A DNA stretch of 64,000 nt from ATX-6F1 sp943369485 (GTDB lineage: Bacteria; Cyanobacteriota; Cyanobacteriia; PCC-6307; Cyanobiaceae). Position 1 is the first letter of the stretch, and every line of letters begins with the position of its first letter. The translations under genes were made by a program, and so were the position numbers. The DNA is taken from positions 1-64,000 of the forward strand of contig CALRNH020000006.1 of NCBI GenBank assembly GCA_943369485.1, written 5' to 3'. Of the stretch, positions 50,012 to 59,627 are shown piece after piece. The notes under the pieces are model-generated. The model did no database searches. It was not told where the DNA came from and was given only the letters and a program-made list of their open reading frames with translations.

Positions 50012-51205
50012 ATGTCCGAGGGATCCACCGATGCCGCCACTCCTGTGGTGAGCGCCTTTTATGACCGCTTTCCCTACCCGGGTGACCCCCTCCAGGACGG
50101 CCCTCCGCCTGGGTACAACTGGCGATGGTGTGTGCCCTGCGCCTATGGCGTCTGCACCGGTGCCGTGCCGGAATGGCCCGAACCGCTGCGGATCCTGGAC
50201 GCGGGCTGCGGCACCGGTGTCAGCACCGACTACCTGGCCCACCTCAATCCGGGCGCTGAGATCCTGGCGGTGGACATCAGCCCCGGCACCCTCGAGGTGG
50301 CCCGTGAACGGTTGCGCCGCTCGGGTGCCGCCGGGCGGGCCTCGGTGCGGATCGAGCAGCGCAGCCTGCTGGACCTGGCGGGCGAAGGCCCGTTCGATTA
50401 CATCAATTCCGTTGGCGTCCTCCATCACCTCAAGCAGCCCCAGGCGGGGCTCAGGGCCTTGGCTGAGGTGTTGCGTCAGGGGGGGCTGCTGCATCTCTTT
50501 CTATATGCCGATGGGGGCCGCTGGGAGATCCACCGCACCCAGCGGGCCCTGGAGCTGGTGGGCGCCGGGGCGGATGGTGAGGGTCTGCGCCTGGGCCGCG
50601 AACTGCTAGCGAGCCTGCCGGAGCGGAACCGTCTGCGCCGTCATCACGAACAGCGCTGGGCCCTGGACACGGCCGCTGACGCCAACTTCGCCGACATGTA
50701 TCTGCATCCCCAGGAGAGCAGCTACAACCTCGATCGCCTGTTCGATTTCGTGGCCGCCGCCGAGCTGCAGTTCGCCGGCTTCTCCAATCCCCAGGTCTGG
50801 GATCCCGCCCGCCTGCTGGCGGGGGAGCTTCTGGAACGGGCCCGGGCCCTGACGGAGCTGGAGCAATGGCACCTTGTGGAGGCGCTCGACCCCGACATCA
50901 GCCATTTCGAGTTCTTCCTCAGCCAGGGGCAGCTGGCGGCGGCCGACTGGAGCAGGGATCAGGCGGTGCTTGCGGCCCGCGCTCAGCGCAACCCCTGCCT
51001 CTGGGGCTGGCCTGGTTCCAGCCTGCTCGGTCCTGATCTCGAGCCCATCAACCTTGAGCCTGAAGGGGTCGCCTTGATGCAGGCGATCGATGGGGCCGGA
51101 ACGGACACGCCCTTGGGCGCCCTCGGGCTGGGTTGGGCCCCGGAGCGTCTGGCCGCCGTGGCACGGGAGCTCGTGAGCCGGCAGTTGTTGCTGCTAAGAC
51201 CCTGA
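50012..51205 (+). CDS. Class I SAM-dependent methyltransferase
   Basis: A 397-residue protein. The N-terminal ~220 residues hold a Rossmann methyltransferase: FYDRFPYPGDPLQDGPPPGYNWRWC, the SAM loop ILDAGCGTGVSTDYLAHLNPGAEILAVDIS, and FDYINSVGVLHHLKQPQAGLRALAEVLRQGG. The C-terminal ~180 residues (YLHPQESSYNLDRLFDFVAAAELQFAGFSNPQVWDP ...) are an extra helical domain. The substrate is unknown. It sits between apcE (divergent) and the ATP synthase operon, an order I recognise from picocyanobacteria. ATG 50012 (MSEGSTDAATPVVSAFYDRF) is chosen over GTG/ATG positions upstream. Confidence 0.85.
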   Translation: MSEGSTDAATPVVSAFYDRFPYPGDPLQDGPPPGYNWRWCVPCAYGVCTGAVPEWPEPLRILDAGCGTGVSTDYLAHLNPGAEILAVDISPGTLEVARERLRRSGAAGRASVRIEQRSLLDLAGEGPFDYINSVGVLHHLKQPQAGLRALAEVLRQGGLLHLFLYADGGRWEIHRTQRALELVGAGADGEGLRLGRELLASLPERNRLRRHHEQRWALDTAADANFADMYLHPQESSYNLDRLFDFVAAAELQFAGFSNPQVWDPARLLAGELLERARALTELEQWHLVEALDPDISHFEFFLSQGQLAAADWSRDQAVLAARAQRNPCLWGWPGSSLLGPDLEPINLEPEGVALMQAIDGAGTDTPLGALGLGWAPERLAAVARELVSRQLLLLRP

Positions 51206-51387
51206 GCTGAAGAGGCTGCGTGATAAATTCCGCTCGCCTTTTCAGAGCATCGGCGCCCTTGTTGGCCAGCCCTGATCAACACCTCGAGTTGCTCTCCACC
51301 CAGGGGTCGGAACTCGCGCTGGAAGCAGGATCTGACCCAGGGTTGAAGCCTGAACCGGTGGTGACCTCCTCCCCTGCGGAGGTGGCC

Positions 51388-51795
51388 ATGGCCGAATCGC
51401 TCCCCCTCACCGGGGCGGGTTCGGACATCGACGACGACATGGCCGATTACGCGCGGCTCAAGCGGCGCCTGATCCAGGCCACCTTGATCGCTTCCGCTGC
51501 GGCGGTACCGATCGCGGCCCTGGCCTTTGACCTCTCCACCGCGGGCAGTCTTCTGGTCGGAGCCCTCGCCGGGCTTCTCTACCTCAGACTTCTTTCCCGC
51601 AGTGTCGACAAGCTCGGCAACGGAGCCAGGTCGGTTGGAAAGGTCCAACTTCTGGTGCCTGTGGTGCTCGTCATCTCCTCCACCAGGATCCCCCAGCTGG
51701 ATCTCCTTCCTGCCTTGATCGGTTTCCTGCTCTACAAGCCAGCCCTTCTGATCCAAGGGCTGCTCGATGCCAGGGTTGGCTCATCCCAGCGCTGA
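51388..51795 (+). CDS. atpI: ATP synthase subunit I (Atp1)
   Basis: A 135-residue membrane protein (ADYARLKRRLIQATLIASAAAVPIAALAFDL, then LLVGALAGLLYLRLLSRSVDKLG) that assists c-ring assembly. ATG 51388 is chosen because GGAGG stands a few bases before it; the frame is open upstream to GTG 51220 and an internal start at ATG 51439 is also possible. First gene of the atp operon. Confidence 0.85.
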   Translation: MAESLPLTGAGSDIDDDMADYARLKRRLIQATLIASAAAVPIAALAFDLSTAGSLLVGALAGLLYLRLLSRSVDKLGNGARSVGKVQLLVPVVLVISSTRIPQLDLLPALIGFLLYKPALLIQGLLDARVGSSQR

Positions 51796-51852
51796 TCAGC
51801 CCGAGTTTCAGCCCCGCCTCCTCCACTCCATCCGTCGCTTGAGCGACACCGA

Positions 51853-52593
51853 ATGTTCAGCCCGATGGTTCCCTTGCCACTCAATCTTCCTTTCGCCGCC
51901 CTGGAGGTTGGACAACACCTCTACTGGCACCTGGGCAACTTCAAAATCCACGGGCAGATCTTCCTGAGCTCTTGGGTCGTGATCGGAGCCCTGCTGACCG
52001 TTGTGGTGATCGGATCACGCAAGTTGGAGCGCGATCCCCGCGGTCTCCAGAACCTTCTCGAGTATCTCTGGGCCTACATTCGTGATATTGCGCGAGATTA
52101 TATTGGAGAAAAAGCCTACAGAGATTGGTTGCCTTTCATTGGCACTCTTTTCTTGTTCATCTTCGTCAGCAATTGGGGAGGTGCCTTGATCCCCTGGAAG
52201 CTCATTCACCTGCCAAGTGGTGAACTGGGTGCTCCCACCGCAGACATCAACACCACCATTGCCTTGGCGCTGCTGGTTTCCCTTGCATACTTCTATGCGG
52301 GTCTTAGTCGTAAGGGTTTCCGATACTTTGAGTACTACGTGGAGCCCACGCCGATCATGTTGCCATTCAAGATCGTCGAGGATTTCACCAAGCCTCTCTC
52401 CCTGTCTTTCCGTTTGTTCGGCAACATCCTTGCCGACGAACTTGTTGTGGCTGTGCTCGCATTTCTTGTCCCTCTCATCGTTCCGCTGCCCGTGATGTTC
52501 CTGGGGCTTTTCACAAGCGCCATCCAGGCGCTGATCTTTGCCACTCTCGCCGCCTACTACATCGGTGAGGCCGTCCACGAGTCCCACGCCTGA
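51853..52593 (+). CDS. atpB: ATP synthase subunit a
   Basis: A 246-residue FO a-subunit with five or six helices. The functional arginine is in LSLSFRLFGNILADELVV; LIPWKLIHLP and ADINTTIALALLVSLAYFYAG are typical of cyanobacteria. It forms the two proton half-channels against the c-ring. The 52080-52400 part of the gene is visibly more AT-rich than its neighbours and uses rare codons such as AGA. ATG 51853 or ATG 51865 may be used. Confidence 0.97.
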   Translation: MFSPMVPLPLNLPFAALEVGQHLYWHLGNFKIHGQIFLSSWVVIGALLTVVVIGSRKLERDPRGLQNLLEYLWAYIRDIARDYIGEKAYRDWLPFIGTLFLFIFVSNWGGALIPWKLIHLPSGELGAPTADINTTIALALLVSLAYFYAGLSRKGFRYFEYYVEPTPIMLPFKIVEDFTKPLSLSFRLFGNILADELVVAVLAFLVPLIVPLPVMFLGLFTSAIQALIFATLAAYYIGEAVHESHA

Positions 52594-52752
52594 TCCCAAG
52601 GCGGCCGGTCCCTCGGTCTGCTAGATCTCCTGCGCGCAGGTCCGGCTCGATCCGGGCCCATTTCCAAGGTCAACCCCAGGAAATGCCCAAGCGCCACCTT
52701 CCATCCCAGGTTCATTCCGCGCTGCATCGGCGCCCCACATCTCTTCCCCAAC

Positions 52753-53001
52753 ATGGATTCGATTACTTCCGCTGCGTCTGTTGTGGCAGCCGGTCTGGCC
52801 GTCGGCCTGGGCTCCATCGGCCCCGGCATTGGTCAGGGCACCGCTGCAGGCGGCGCCGTTGAAGGCATTGCCCGCCAACCCGAAGCCGAAGGCAAGATTC
52901 GCGGCACGCTGCTGCTCTCCCTGGCCTTCATGGAGTCGCTCACCATCTATGGCCTGGTGGTCGCCCTGGTCCTGCTGTTCGCGAACCCCTTCGCCAACTG
53001 A
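52753..53001 (+). CDS. atpE: ATP synthase subunit c
   Basis: An 82-residue two-helix hairpin (SAASVVAAGLAVGLGSIGPGIGQGTAAGGAVEGIARQPEAEGKIRGTLLLSLAFMESLTIYG). The proton-carrying Glu61 and the GxGxGxG helix-packing motif are present. It forms the rotating c-ring. A 159-bp gap with several small hairpins separates it from atpB, consistent with extra expression control of the abundant c subunit. Confidence 0.98.
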   Translation: MDSITSAASVVAAGLAVGLGSIGPGIGQGTAAGGAVEGIARQPEAEGKIRGTLLLSLAFMESLTIYGLVVALVLLFANPFAN

Positions 53002-53101
53002 TCACGTCCAGCGGGAAAGGCCTGCCGGAGCGTCCCATCCCACGCTTCGGCCCGTCGCTCCCTTTTTTCCACCGTCCTGATCTCTTCAGCGCTCCTGCCC
53101 C

Positions 53102-53572
53102 ATGACCAGCTGGCTCCTGCTTGCCGCAGCCGGTGCACCGGAGGGGGGTCTCTTCGACCTCGATGCCACCCTGCCGCTGATGGCGGTGCAGGTGGTGCTC
53201 CTCACCTTCATTCTCAATGCCCTGTTCTTCCGTCCCATCGGCCGGGCGGTCGAGGAGCGCGAGGGCTACATCGCCACCAGTCGCGCTGAATCCAAGCAGA
53301 AGCTTGCCCAGGCCCAACGGCTCGAGGCTGATCTCAAGACTCAGCTCAAGGAGGCCCGCCAGGAAGCCCAGAAGCTGATCCTTGCGGCGGAAGAGGAAAC
53401 CGACCGCCTCTATCGCGATGCCCTGGCGGCTGCGATGGCCGATTCCAATGCCAGTCGGGAAAAGGCTCGTCGAGAGATCGACACTCAGCGGGAAACCGCG
53501 ATGGGGCAGATCCTTCTTGACGCCGATCAGCTCGGCGATCTCATCGTTCAACGTCTGCTGGCTGCCCAATGA
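53102..53572 (+). CDS. atpG: ATP synthase subunit b'
   Basis: A 156-residue stator subunit: one N-terminal membrane helix (LPLMAVQVVLLTFILNALFFRPIG) followed by a long charged helix. Photosynthetic FO has a b/b' heterodimer as peripheral stalk. Its last 4 nt overlap the atpF start (ATGA). Confidence 0.96.
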   Translation: MTSWLLLAAAGAPEGGLFDLDATLPLMAVQVVLLTFILNALFFRPIGRAVEEREGYIATSRAESKQKLAQAQRLEADLKTQLKEARQEAQKLILAAEEETDRLYRDALAAAMADSNASREKARREIDTQRETAMGQILLDADQLGDLIVQRLLAAQ

Positions 53573-54093
53573 TCACCTTCGTTGCCCCTCTGCTGGCCAG
53601 CCACGGAGGCTTTGGTTTCAACCTCGATCCGTTTGAGACCAACATCATCAACCTGGCGATCGTGATCGCAGGCCTTTGGAAGTTTTTGCCCGGTTTTCTG
53701 GGCGCGATCCTGGAGCGTCGCCGCAGCGCGATCCTCTCCGATCTCAACGATGCCGAGAAACGTCTGGCTGAAGCCGCGACTCTGCTCGTGGAAGCTCAGC
53801 AGGCCCTCGCCGATGCCCAGCAGAAAGCGGCCAAGATCCTTGTCGACGGTCGATCCCGGGCCCAGGCGATTCGGCTGGAGAGCGAACTGCGCACCGTGGA
53901 GGAGATGGCCCGCATGAAGCAGGGTGCCGCCACGGACCTCAGTTCAGAGGCGGCCAGGGTGACCACCTTGCTGCGCCGCGAAGCGGCCAGGCTGGCGATT
54001 GACAAAGCTCTGGCCTCACTGCCTTCTCAACTCGATCAGGGGGCCCAGGCTCGGCTCATCGATCAGTCCATCGCCAACCTGGGGGTCTCCTGA
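53569..54093 (+). CDS. atpF: ATP synthase subunit b
   Basis: A 174-residue stator subunit with an N-terminal helix (NIINLAIVIAGLWKFLPGFLGAILERR) and a long amphipathic coiled coil. It pairs with b'. It overlaps atpG and shares one nucleotide (TGATG) with atpH. Confidence 0.96.
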   Translation: MITFVAPLLASHGGFGFNLDPFETNIINLAIVIAGLWKFLPGFLGAILERRRSAILSDLNDAEKRLAEAATLLVEAQQALADAQQKAAKILVDGRSRAQAIRLESELRTVEEMARMKQGAATDLSSEAARVTTLLRREAARLAIDKALASLPSQLDQGAQARLIDQSIANLGVS

Positions 54094-54641
54094 TGCCACT
54101 GCTCAACTCCATCACCACCCCTTACGCCGAAGCCTTCTTGCAGGTGGCTGACCAGCGTGGGGAAACCGATGAGGTGATGGCCCAGGCGAAGGAGCTTCTC
54201 GCCCTCTGGCACGAAACTCCCAGCCTCGGGGAGGCCCTGTCCTCGCCTGTGATCGAAGTTGAGGCCAAGAAGGATGTGCTGGTCAAGCTGTTTTCCGATC
54301 AGCTCACACCTTCTTTCCTCAACCTGCTCAAGCTGCTCACCGACCGCTCACGCATCGGTGTGTTGGACGCTGTCCTGGAGCGTCTGCTGGAGCTCTACCG
54401 GGAACAGCGCCAGATCGCCCTGGCCACCGTCACCTCCGCCACACCCCTCTCGGATGGCCAGCAGGCTCAGCTCAGAGAGAAGGTGCAGGCGGTCGCCGGC
54501 ACCGACAAGGTGGAGATCAAGCTCCTGGTGGACCCCGCACTCATCGGTGGCTTCATCATCAGCCTCGGCTCCCAGGTGATTGACGCCAGCCTCTCCGGCC
54601 AGGTTCGTCGACTCGGTTTGGAGCTGGCTCGGGTGAGCTAG
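54093..54641 (+). CDS. atpH: ATP synthase subunit delta
   Basis: A 182-residue delta subunit connecting the b/b' stalk to the F1 head. The N-terminal helical domain (TTPYAEAFLQVADQRGETDEVMAQAKELLAL) and C-terminal LVDPALIGGFIISLGSQVIDASLSGQVRRLG match the family. ATG 54093 overlaps atpF by 1 nt. Confidence 0.96.
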   Translation: MPLLNSITTPYAEAFLQVADQRGETDEVMAQAKELLALWHETPSLGEALSSPVIEVEAKKDVLVKLFSDQLTPSFLNLLKLLTDRSRIGVLDAVLERLLELYREQRQIALATVTSATPLSDGQQAQLREKVQAVAGTDKVEIKLLVDPALIGGFIISLGSQVIDASLSGQVRRLGLELARVS

Positions 54642-54718
54642 CCACCCCCACCCCCTGACCCAACCTTTCCCCCACCCCTCCTTTCCCCCACCGCCTTCCC
54701 CCCAGGGGACTTCCCACC
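54642..54718 (+). other. Polypyrimidine (C-rich) leader before atpA
   Basis: The whole atpH-atpA gap on the plus strand is C/T, with only scattered A and G (repeated cccccaccc, tttccccc units). This differs sharply from other gaps in the operon. It could influence initiation of atpA; a GGGGAC segment near 54705 is the only purine-rich part before the ATG. Confidence 0.75.
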
Positions 54719-56236
<1,518 letters not shown>

Positions 56237-56249
56237 GCACCCCCATCCA

Positions 56250-57200
56250 ATGGCGAACCTCAAGGAAATCCGTGACCGGATCAGTTCGGTCAAGAACACC
56301 CGCAAGATCACCGAGGCCATGCGCCTGGTGGCCGCAGCCAAGGTGCGTCGAGCCCAGGATCAGGTGCTGCGCAGCCGACCCTTCGCCGACCGGCTCGCTC
56401 GGGTCCTGGAAAATCTCCAGGCGAACCTGAGCGGAGAGGGGGCCGATGTGCCCTTGTTGCAGAACCGCCCGGTCTCCATGATCACCCTGCTGGTGGTCAC
56501 GGCCGATCGGGGGCTCTGTGGTGGCTACAACGCCAACATCATCAAGCGCACCGAGCTCCGCTTTGCCGAGCTCAAGAACCAGGGCTTCACGGTCGATCTG
56601 GTCCTGATCGGCCGCAAGGCGATCACCTACTTCCAGAACCGCTCCTATCCGATCCGGGCCACCTTCACCGGTCTTGAGCAGGTGCCCAACGCCGATGAGG
56701 CCAGGGGCATCGCTGATGAAGTGTTGGCGGAGTTCCTCTCTGAGAGCACCGACCGGGTGGAGATCATTTACACCAAGTTCATCAATCTGGTGAGCTCCAA
56801 CCCCGTTTCTCAGACCTTGCTGCCCCTCGATCCCCAGGGAATCGCCAGCCCCGACGACGAGATCTTCCGCCTCACCACCCGCGAAGGTCGTCTGCAGGTC
56901 GAGGTGGGCACGGCTCCTGATAACACACAACCGGTCCTGCCCTCGTCCTTCGTGTTTGAGCAGAGCCCGGCGCAGCTGCTCAATGCGTTGCTGCCGCTCT
57001 ATCTGCAGAACCAGTTGCTTCGTTCGCTCCAGGAGGCGGCCGCCAGTGAGCTGGCCAGCCGGATGACGGCCATGAACAACGCCAGCGACAACGCCAAGGC
57101 CTTGGCTAAGACCTTGACCCTCGATTACAACAAGGCTCGCCAGGCGGCCATCACTCAGGAAATCCTCGAGGTGGTGGGTGGCTCCGCTGGGATGGGCTGA
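56250..57200 (+). CDS. atpC: ATP synthase subunit gamma
   Basis: A 316-residue F1 gamma shaft (ANLKEIRDRISSVKNTRKITEAMRLVAAAKVRRAQ, then TADRGLCGGYNANIIKR). It has the cyanobacterial insertion near residues 195-230 that lengthens it relative to E. coli, but no chloroplast redox cysteine pair. C-terminal NNASDNAKALAKTLTLDYNKARQAAITQEI is typical. Last gene of the operon, 13 bp after atpA. Confidence 0.98.
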   Translation: MANLKEIRDRISSVKNTRKITEAMRLVAAAKVRRAQDQVLRSRPFADRLARVLENLQANLSGEGADVPLLQNRPVSMITLLVVTADRGLCGGYNANIIKRTELRFAELKNQGFTVDLVLIGRKAITYFQNRSYPIRATFTGLEQVPNADEARGIADEVLAEFLSESTDRVEIIYTKFINLVSSNPVSQTLLPLDPQGIASPDDEIFRLTTREGRLQVEVGTAPDNTQPVLPSSFVFEQSPAQLLNALLPLYLQNQLLRSLQEAAASELASRMTAMNNASDNAKALAKTLTLDYNKARQAAITQEILEVVGGSAGMG

Positions 57201-57237
57201 TCTGAGCCACCTCTTGGGAGGCTTTGATCCTTGGCTT

Positions 57238-57264
57238 CAGCCGGTCTTTGGGCCGGCTGTTTCC
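57238..57264 (+). terminator. Weak terminator after the atp operon
   Basis: cagccgg and ccggctg form a 7-bp stem with an 8-nt loop, followed by TTTCCT. It lies 38 bp after atpC and just before the oxygenase gene, so partial read-through is possible. Confidence 0.55.
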
Positions 57265-57276
57265 TAGGTGTCCTCG

Positions 57277-58047
57277 ATGGATGGCTCCCCACCGCGGCCC
57301 CTCAGGCTGCCTGAGGCCCCGGGGTTGGTGGTCTCGCCCCTGTTTCCGCTGGCCCTGGGCAGTGCTCAGCTGCGGCTTGATCCGCTTGATCTGGCGGTGA
57401 TGCTCCAGGACGTTCTGGCACTGCGGGGCGAAGCCGTTGGTAACCCGGATCCAGACTGCGCCTGGACGGGCGATCTCCATGGGGTCGCTCAGCTGCACGC
57501 TCACCCCAGCTTTTCAGGCCTCTGCCGTCAGGTGGAGCAGCTGACTCTGGCCTACCTGGAACGGCTGGGTTTTGGCCTGGATCAAGTTGGCCTGCATCTG
57601 CAACGCTGCTGGCCGGTGATCAGCGAGCCGGGCCAGGGGGTGGGACGCCATCACCACCCCAACGCCCATCTGAGTGCGGTGGTCTACCTCAATGGCGATG
57701 GCAGCGGTGATAGTGGTTCCCTGCGGCTTTTCCCGCCCCGTCAGGTCAATGAGTTGGTGCCGGGGCTGGCGGTGGGCCATGGCGGGCCGATTCAGCACGC
57801 AGGTGACCTCAATGCCCCCTGGGCGGAGGTGGCCCCAAGGGCGGGGCTGGTGGTGCTGTTCCCGGCGGCAATCGACCACGCTGTGGCCGGCAACCACGGC
57901 GAAGATCGCCGTTTCTCGATCAGTTTCGATTTCGTGCTCACCGCTCCCGCCGGATCCGAAACAGGTGGGTCCTCAGCGGAGTACCTGGCGCCCCATCCAA
58001 GCCAGTGGCGTCCCGTCGTCCAGGAAGATGGGCAGGTTGTGCTCTGA
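57277..58047 (+). CDS. Putative 2OG-Fe(II) oxygenase
   Basis: A 256-residue protein of the TIGR02466-like family of putative 2-oxoglutarate/Fe(II) oxygenases. The double-stranded beta helix region is seen as GVGRHHHPNAHLSAVVYLNGDGSGDSGSLRLFPPRQ, with His residues for iron, then AGLVVLFPAAIDHAVAGNHGEDRRFSISFDFVL, with a distal His and an Arg for 2-oxoglutarate. The substrate is unknown. The start is ATG 57277; GTG 57268 is possible. It precedes a ferredoxin gene by 21 bp. Confidence 0.78.
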   Translation: MDGSPPRPLRLPEAPGLVVSPLFPLALGSAQLRLDPLDLAVMLQDVLALRGEAVGNPDPDCAWTGDLHGVAQLHAHPSFSGLCRQVEQLTLAYLERLGFGLDQVGLHLQRCWPVISEPGQGVGRHHHPNAHLSAVVYLNGDGSGDSGSLRLFPPRQVNELVPGLAVGHGGPIQHAGDLNAPWAEVAPRAGLVVLFPAAIDHAVAGNHGEDRRFSISFDFVLTAPAGSETGGSSAEYLAPHPSQWRPVVQEDGQVVL

Positions 58048-58068
58048 TCAGGCGCCCCAGGCAACCCC

Positions 58069-58392
58069 ATGAGTGACACCTTCACCGTGATCGCCATGCT
58101 TCATGGCGCGGAGCACCGGTTCCCCTGCCGCAGTGACCAGACCGTGCTGGCGGCCGCGGAGGCCGCCGGGGTGCCTCTGCCCAGCTCCTGCTGCTCGGGG
58201 GTCTGCACCACCTGCGCGGCCTTGCTGCAGGAGGGCCAGGTGCACCAGCCCGACGCCATGGGTGTCAGGCAGGAGCTGCAGGTGAAGGGTTACGCCCTGC
58301 TCTGCGTCTCCACACCTCTGAGCGATCTCAGGCTCTTGGCGGCCCAGGAGGATGCGCTCTACGAGGCCCAGTTCGGTCAATTCCAGAAGTGA
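58069..58392 (+). CDS. [2Fe-2S] plant-type ferredoxin
   Basis: A 107-residue ferredoxin with cluster ligands Cys41, Cys46, Cys49 and Cys79 (C-x4-C-x2-C ... C; LPSSCCSGVCTTCAALL, YALLC). Unlike the main photosynthetic ferredoxin it has divergent surroundings and a C-terminal extension LAAQEDALYEAQFGQFQK, so it is probably a dedicated electron donor rather than PetF. Its stop overlaps the following small gene (GTGA). Confidence 0.9.
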   Translation: MSDTFTVIAMLHGAEHRFPCRSDQTVLAAAEAAGVPLPSSCCSGVCTTCAALLQEGQVHQPDAMGVRQELQVKGYALLCVSTPLSDLRLLAAQEDALYEAQFGQFQK

Positions 58393-58562
58393 CGCTGGAG
58401 AGCCTGGAGCTCTGGTTCGCGCTGGGACCTGGGCCCCTGAGGCCCCAGGTGCTGGCCGCCCTGCTGCCCCATGGCGAACCCCTACGCTGGGCGCTCACGG
58501 CCGTCGAAGTTGGGGCGGATGGTGGACGAAGGGCACGGCTGGAGGCGGTGGTGCTGCGGTGA
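58389..58562 (+). CDS. 57-residue protein of unknown function
   Basis: GTG 58389 to TGA 58560-58562 encodes LESLELWFALGPGPLRPQVLAALLPHG then EPLRWALTAVEVGADGGRRARLEAVVLR. It overlaps the ferredoxin stop by 4 nt at its start and the DUF3326 start by 4 nt at its end. No other frame in the gap explains both overlaps. The sequence is soluble and looks like a small alpha/beta domain. I do not recognise a family. Confidence 0.65.
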   Translation: MTLESLELWFALGPGPLRPQVLAALLPHGEPLRWALTAVEVGADGGRRARLEAVVLR

Positions 58563-59617
58563 GCGCCTTGCCACCACTACCGACGGTGATGCTGATTCCC
58601 ACCGGCATCGGTTGCCAGATCGGGGGGTACGCCGGCGACGGTCTGCCCAGCGCCCGGCTGCTGGCGGCGGCGAGCGGCTGCCTGATCACCCATCCCAATG
58701 TCATGAATGGCGCGGCGCTCTACTGGAGTGACCCGCGCATCCATTACGTGGAGGGCTGGGCCCTCGACCGTTTCATGGCCACTGAGCTGGCGTTGGTGCC
58801 GGTTCGCAGCCAACGGGTGGGGGTCTTGCTGGATGCGGCCATCGAGGACGACCTGCGGCTGCGGCACCTGCAGGTGATCGACGCCTGCCGAAGCACGCTT
58901 GGACTGACCATCGGCCCGGTGATGTCCACCGACGAGCCCCTGGAGGTCAGCCTGAGCGCGGGCCCCAGCGGCAGCAGTTGGGGGAGCCTGGGCCGGCCTG
59001 GGGCCTTGCTGGCAGCAGCCGAGCGCCTCAAGGCGGCGGGAGCCACGGCAATCGCGGTGGTGACCCGCTTCCCCGAGATCCCTTCCAGCGAGGCCCTGGC
59101 CGCCTACCGCGGGGGAAACGGAGTCGATGCCCTGGCCGGTGCCGAGGCCGTGATCAGCCACCTGCTCGGGAAACATCTGGCGCTGCCCTGTGCCCATGCT
59201 CCGGCCCTGGAGCCCCTTCCCCTGGATCCCAGCCTGGATCCGCGGGCGGCGGCCGAGGAAATCGGCACCACCTTCCTGCCCTGTGTCCTGGTGGGCCTGT
59301 CGAGAGCCCCGAACCTCTGGCCGATGGCCCCTGGTCGCCCCGCCCCGCCGGCCGGAGCCCTCCTGGGCGACCAGGTCGGTGCCGTGGTGGCCCCCGCGGG
59401 CGCCCTGGGGGGCGAGGCGGTGCTGGCGGCCCTGGACCGGGGCGTTCCAGTGATCGCCGTGGCCGGCAACCCATCGCTGTTGGCGGTCAACGCCGAAGCA
59501 CTGGGGGTGACCGTGCTGCCGTCGGTCAGCTATGCGGAGGCGGCAGGCTTGGTTCTGGCCCTGAGGGAGGGCCTCGCTCCTGAGGCCCTTAGGCGACCCC
59601 TGCGGCCCCTGGGCTGA
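58559..59617 (+). CDS. DUF3326 protein
   Basis: A 352-residue protein with the DUF3326 opening TVMLIPTGIGCQIGGYAGDGLPSARLLAAASGCLITHPNVMNGAALYW and a C-terminal GALGGEAVLAALDRGVPVIAVAGNPSLLAVNAEALG. This family is conserved in cyanobacteria and of unknown function; the mix of Gly-rich loops and conserved Asp/Asn suggests a nucleotide- or metal-dependent enzyme, which is inference. GTG 58559 overlaps the preceding gene by 4 nt. Confidence 0.85.
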   Translation: MSALPPLPTVMLIPTGIGCQIGGYAGDGLPSARLLAAASGCLITHPNVMNGAALYWSDPRIHYVEGWALDRFMATELALVPVRSQRVGVLLDAAIEDDLRLRHLQVIDACRSTLGLTIGPVMSTDEPLEVSLSAGPSGSSWGSLGRPGALLAAAERLKAAGATAIAVVTRFPEIPSSEALAAYRGGNGVDALAGAEAVISHLLGKHLALPCAHAPALEPLPLDPSLDPRAAAEEIGTTFLPCVLVGLSRAPNLWPMAPGRPAPPAGALLGDQVGAVVAPAGALGGEAVLAALDRGVPVIAVAGNPSLLAVNAEALGVTVLPSVSYAEAAGLVLALREGLAPEALRRPLRPLG

Positions 59618-59627
59618 TCCAGCCAGC

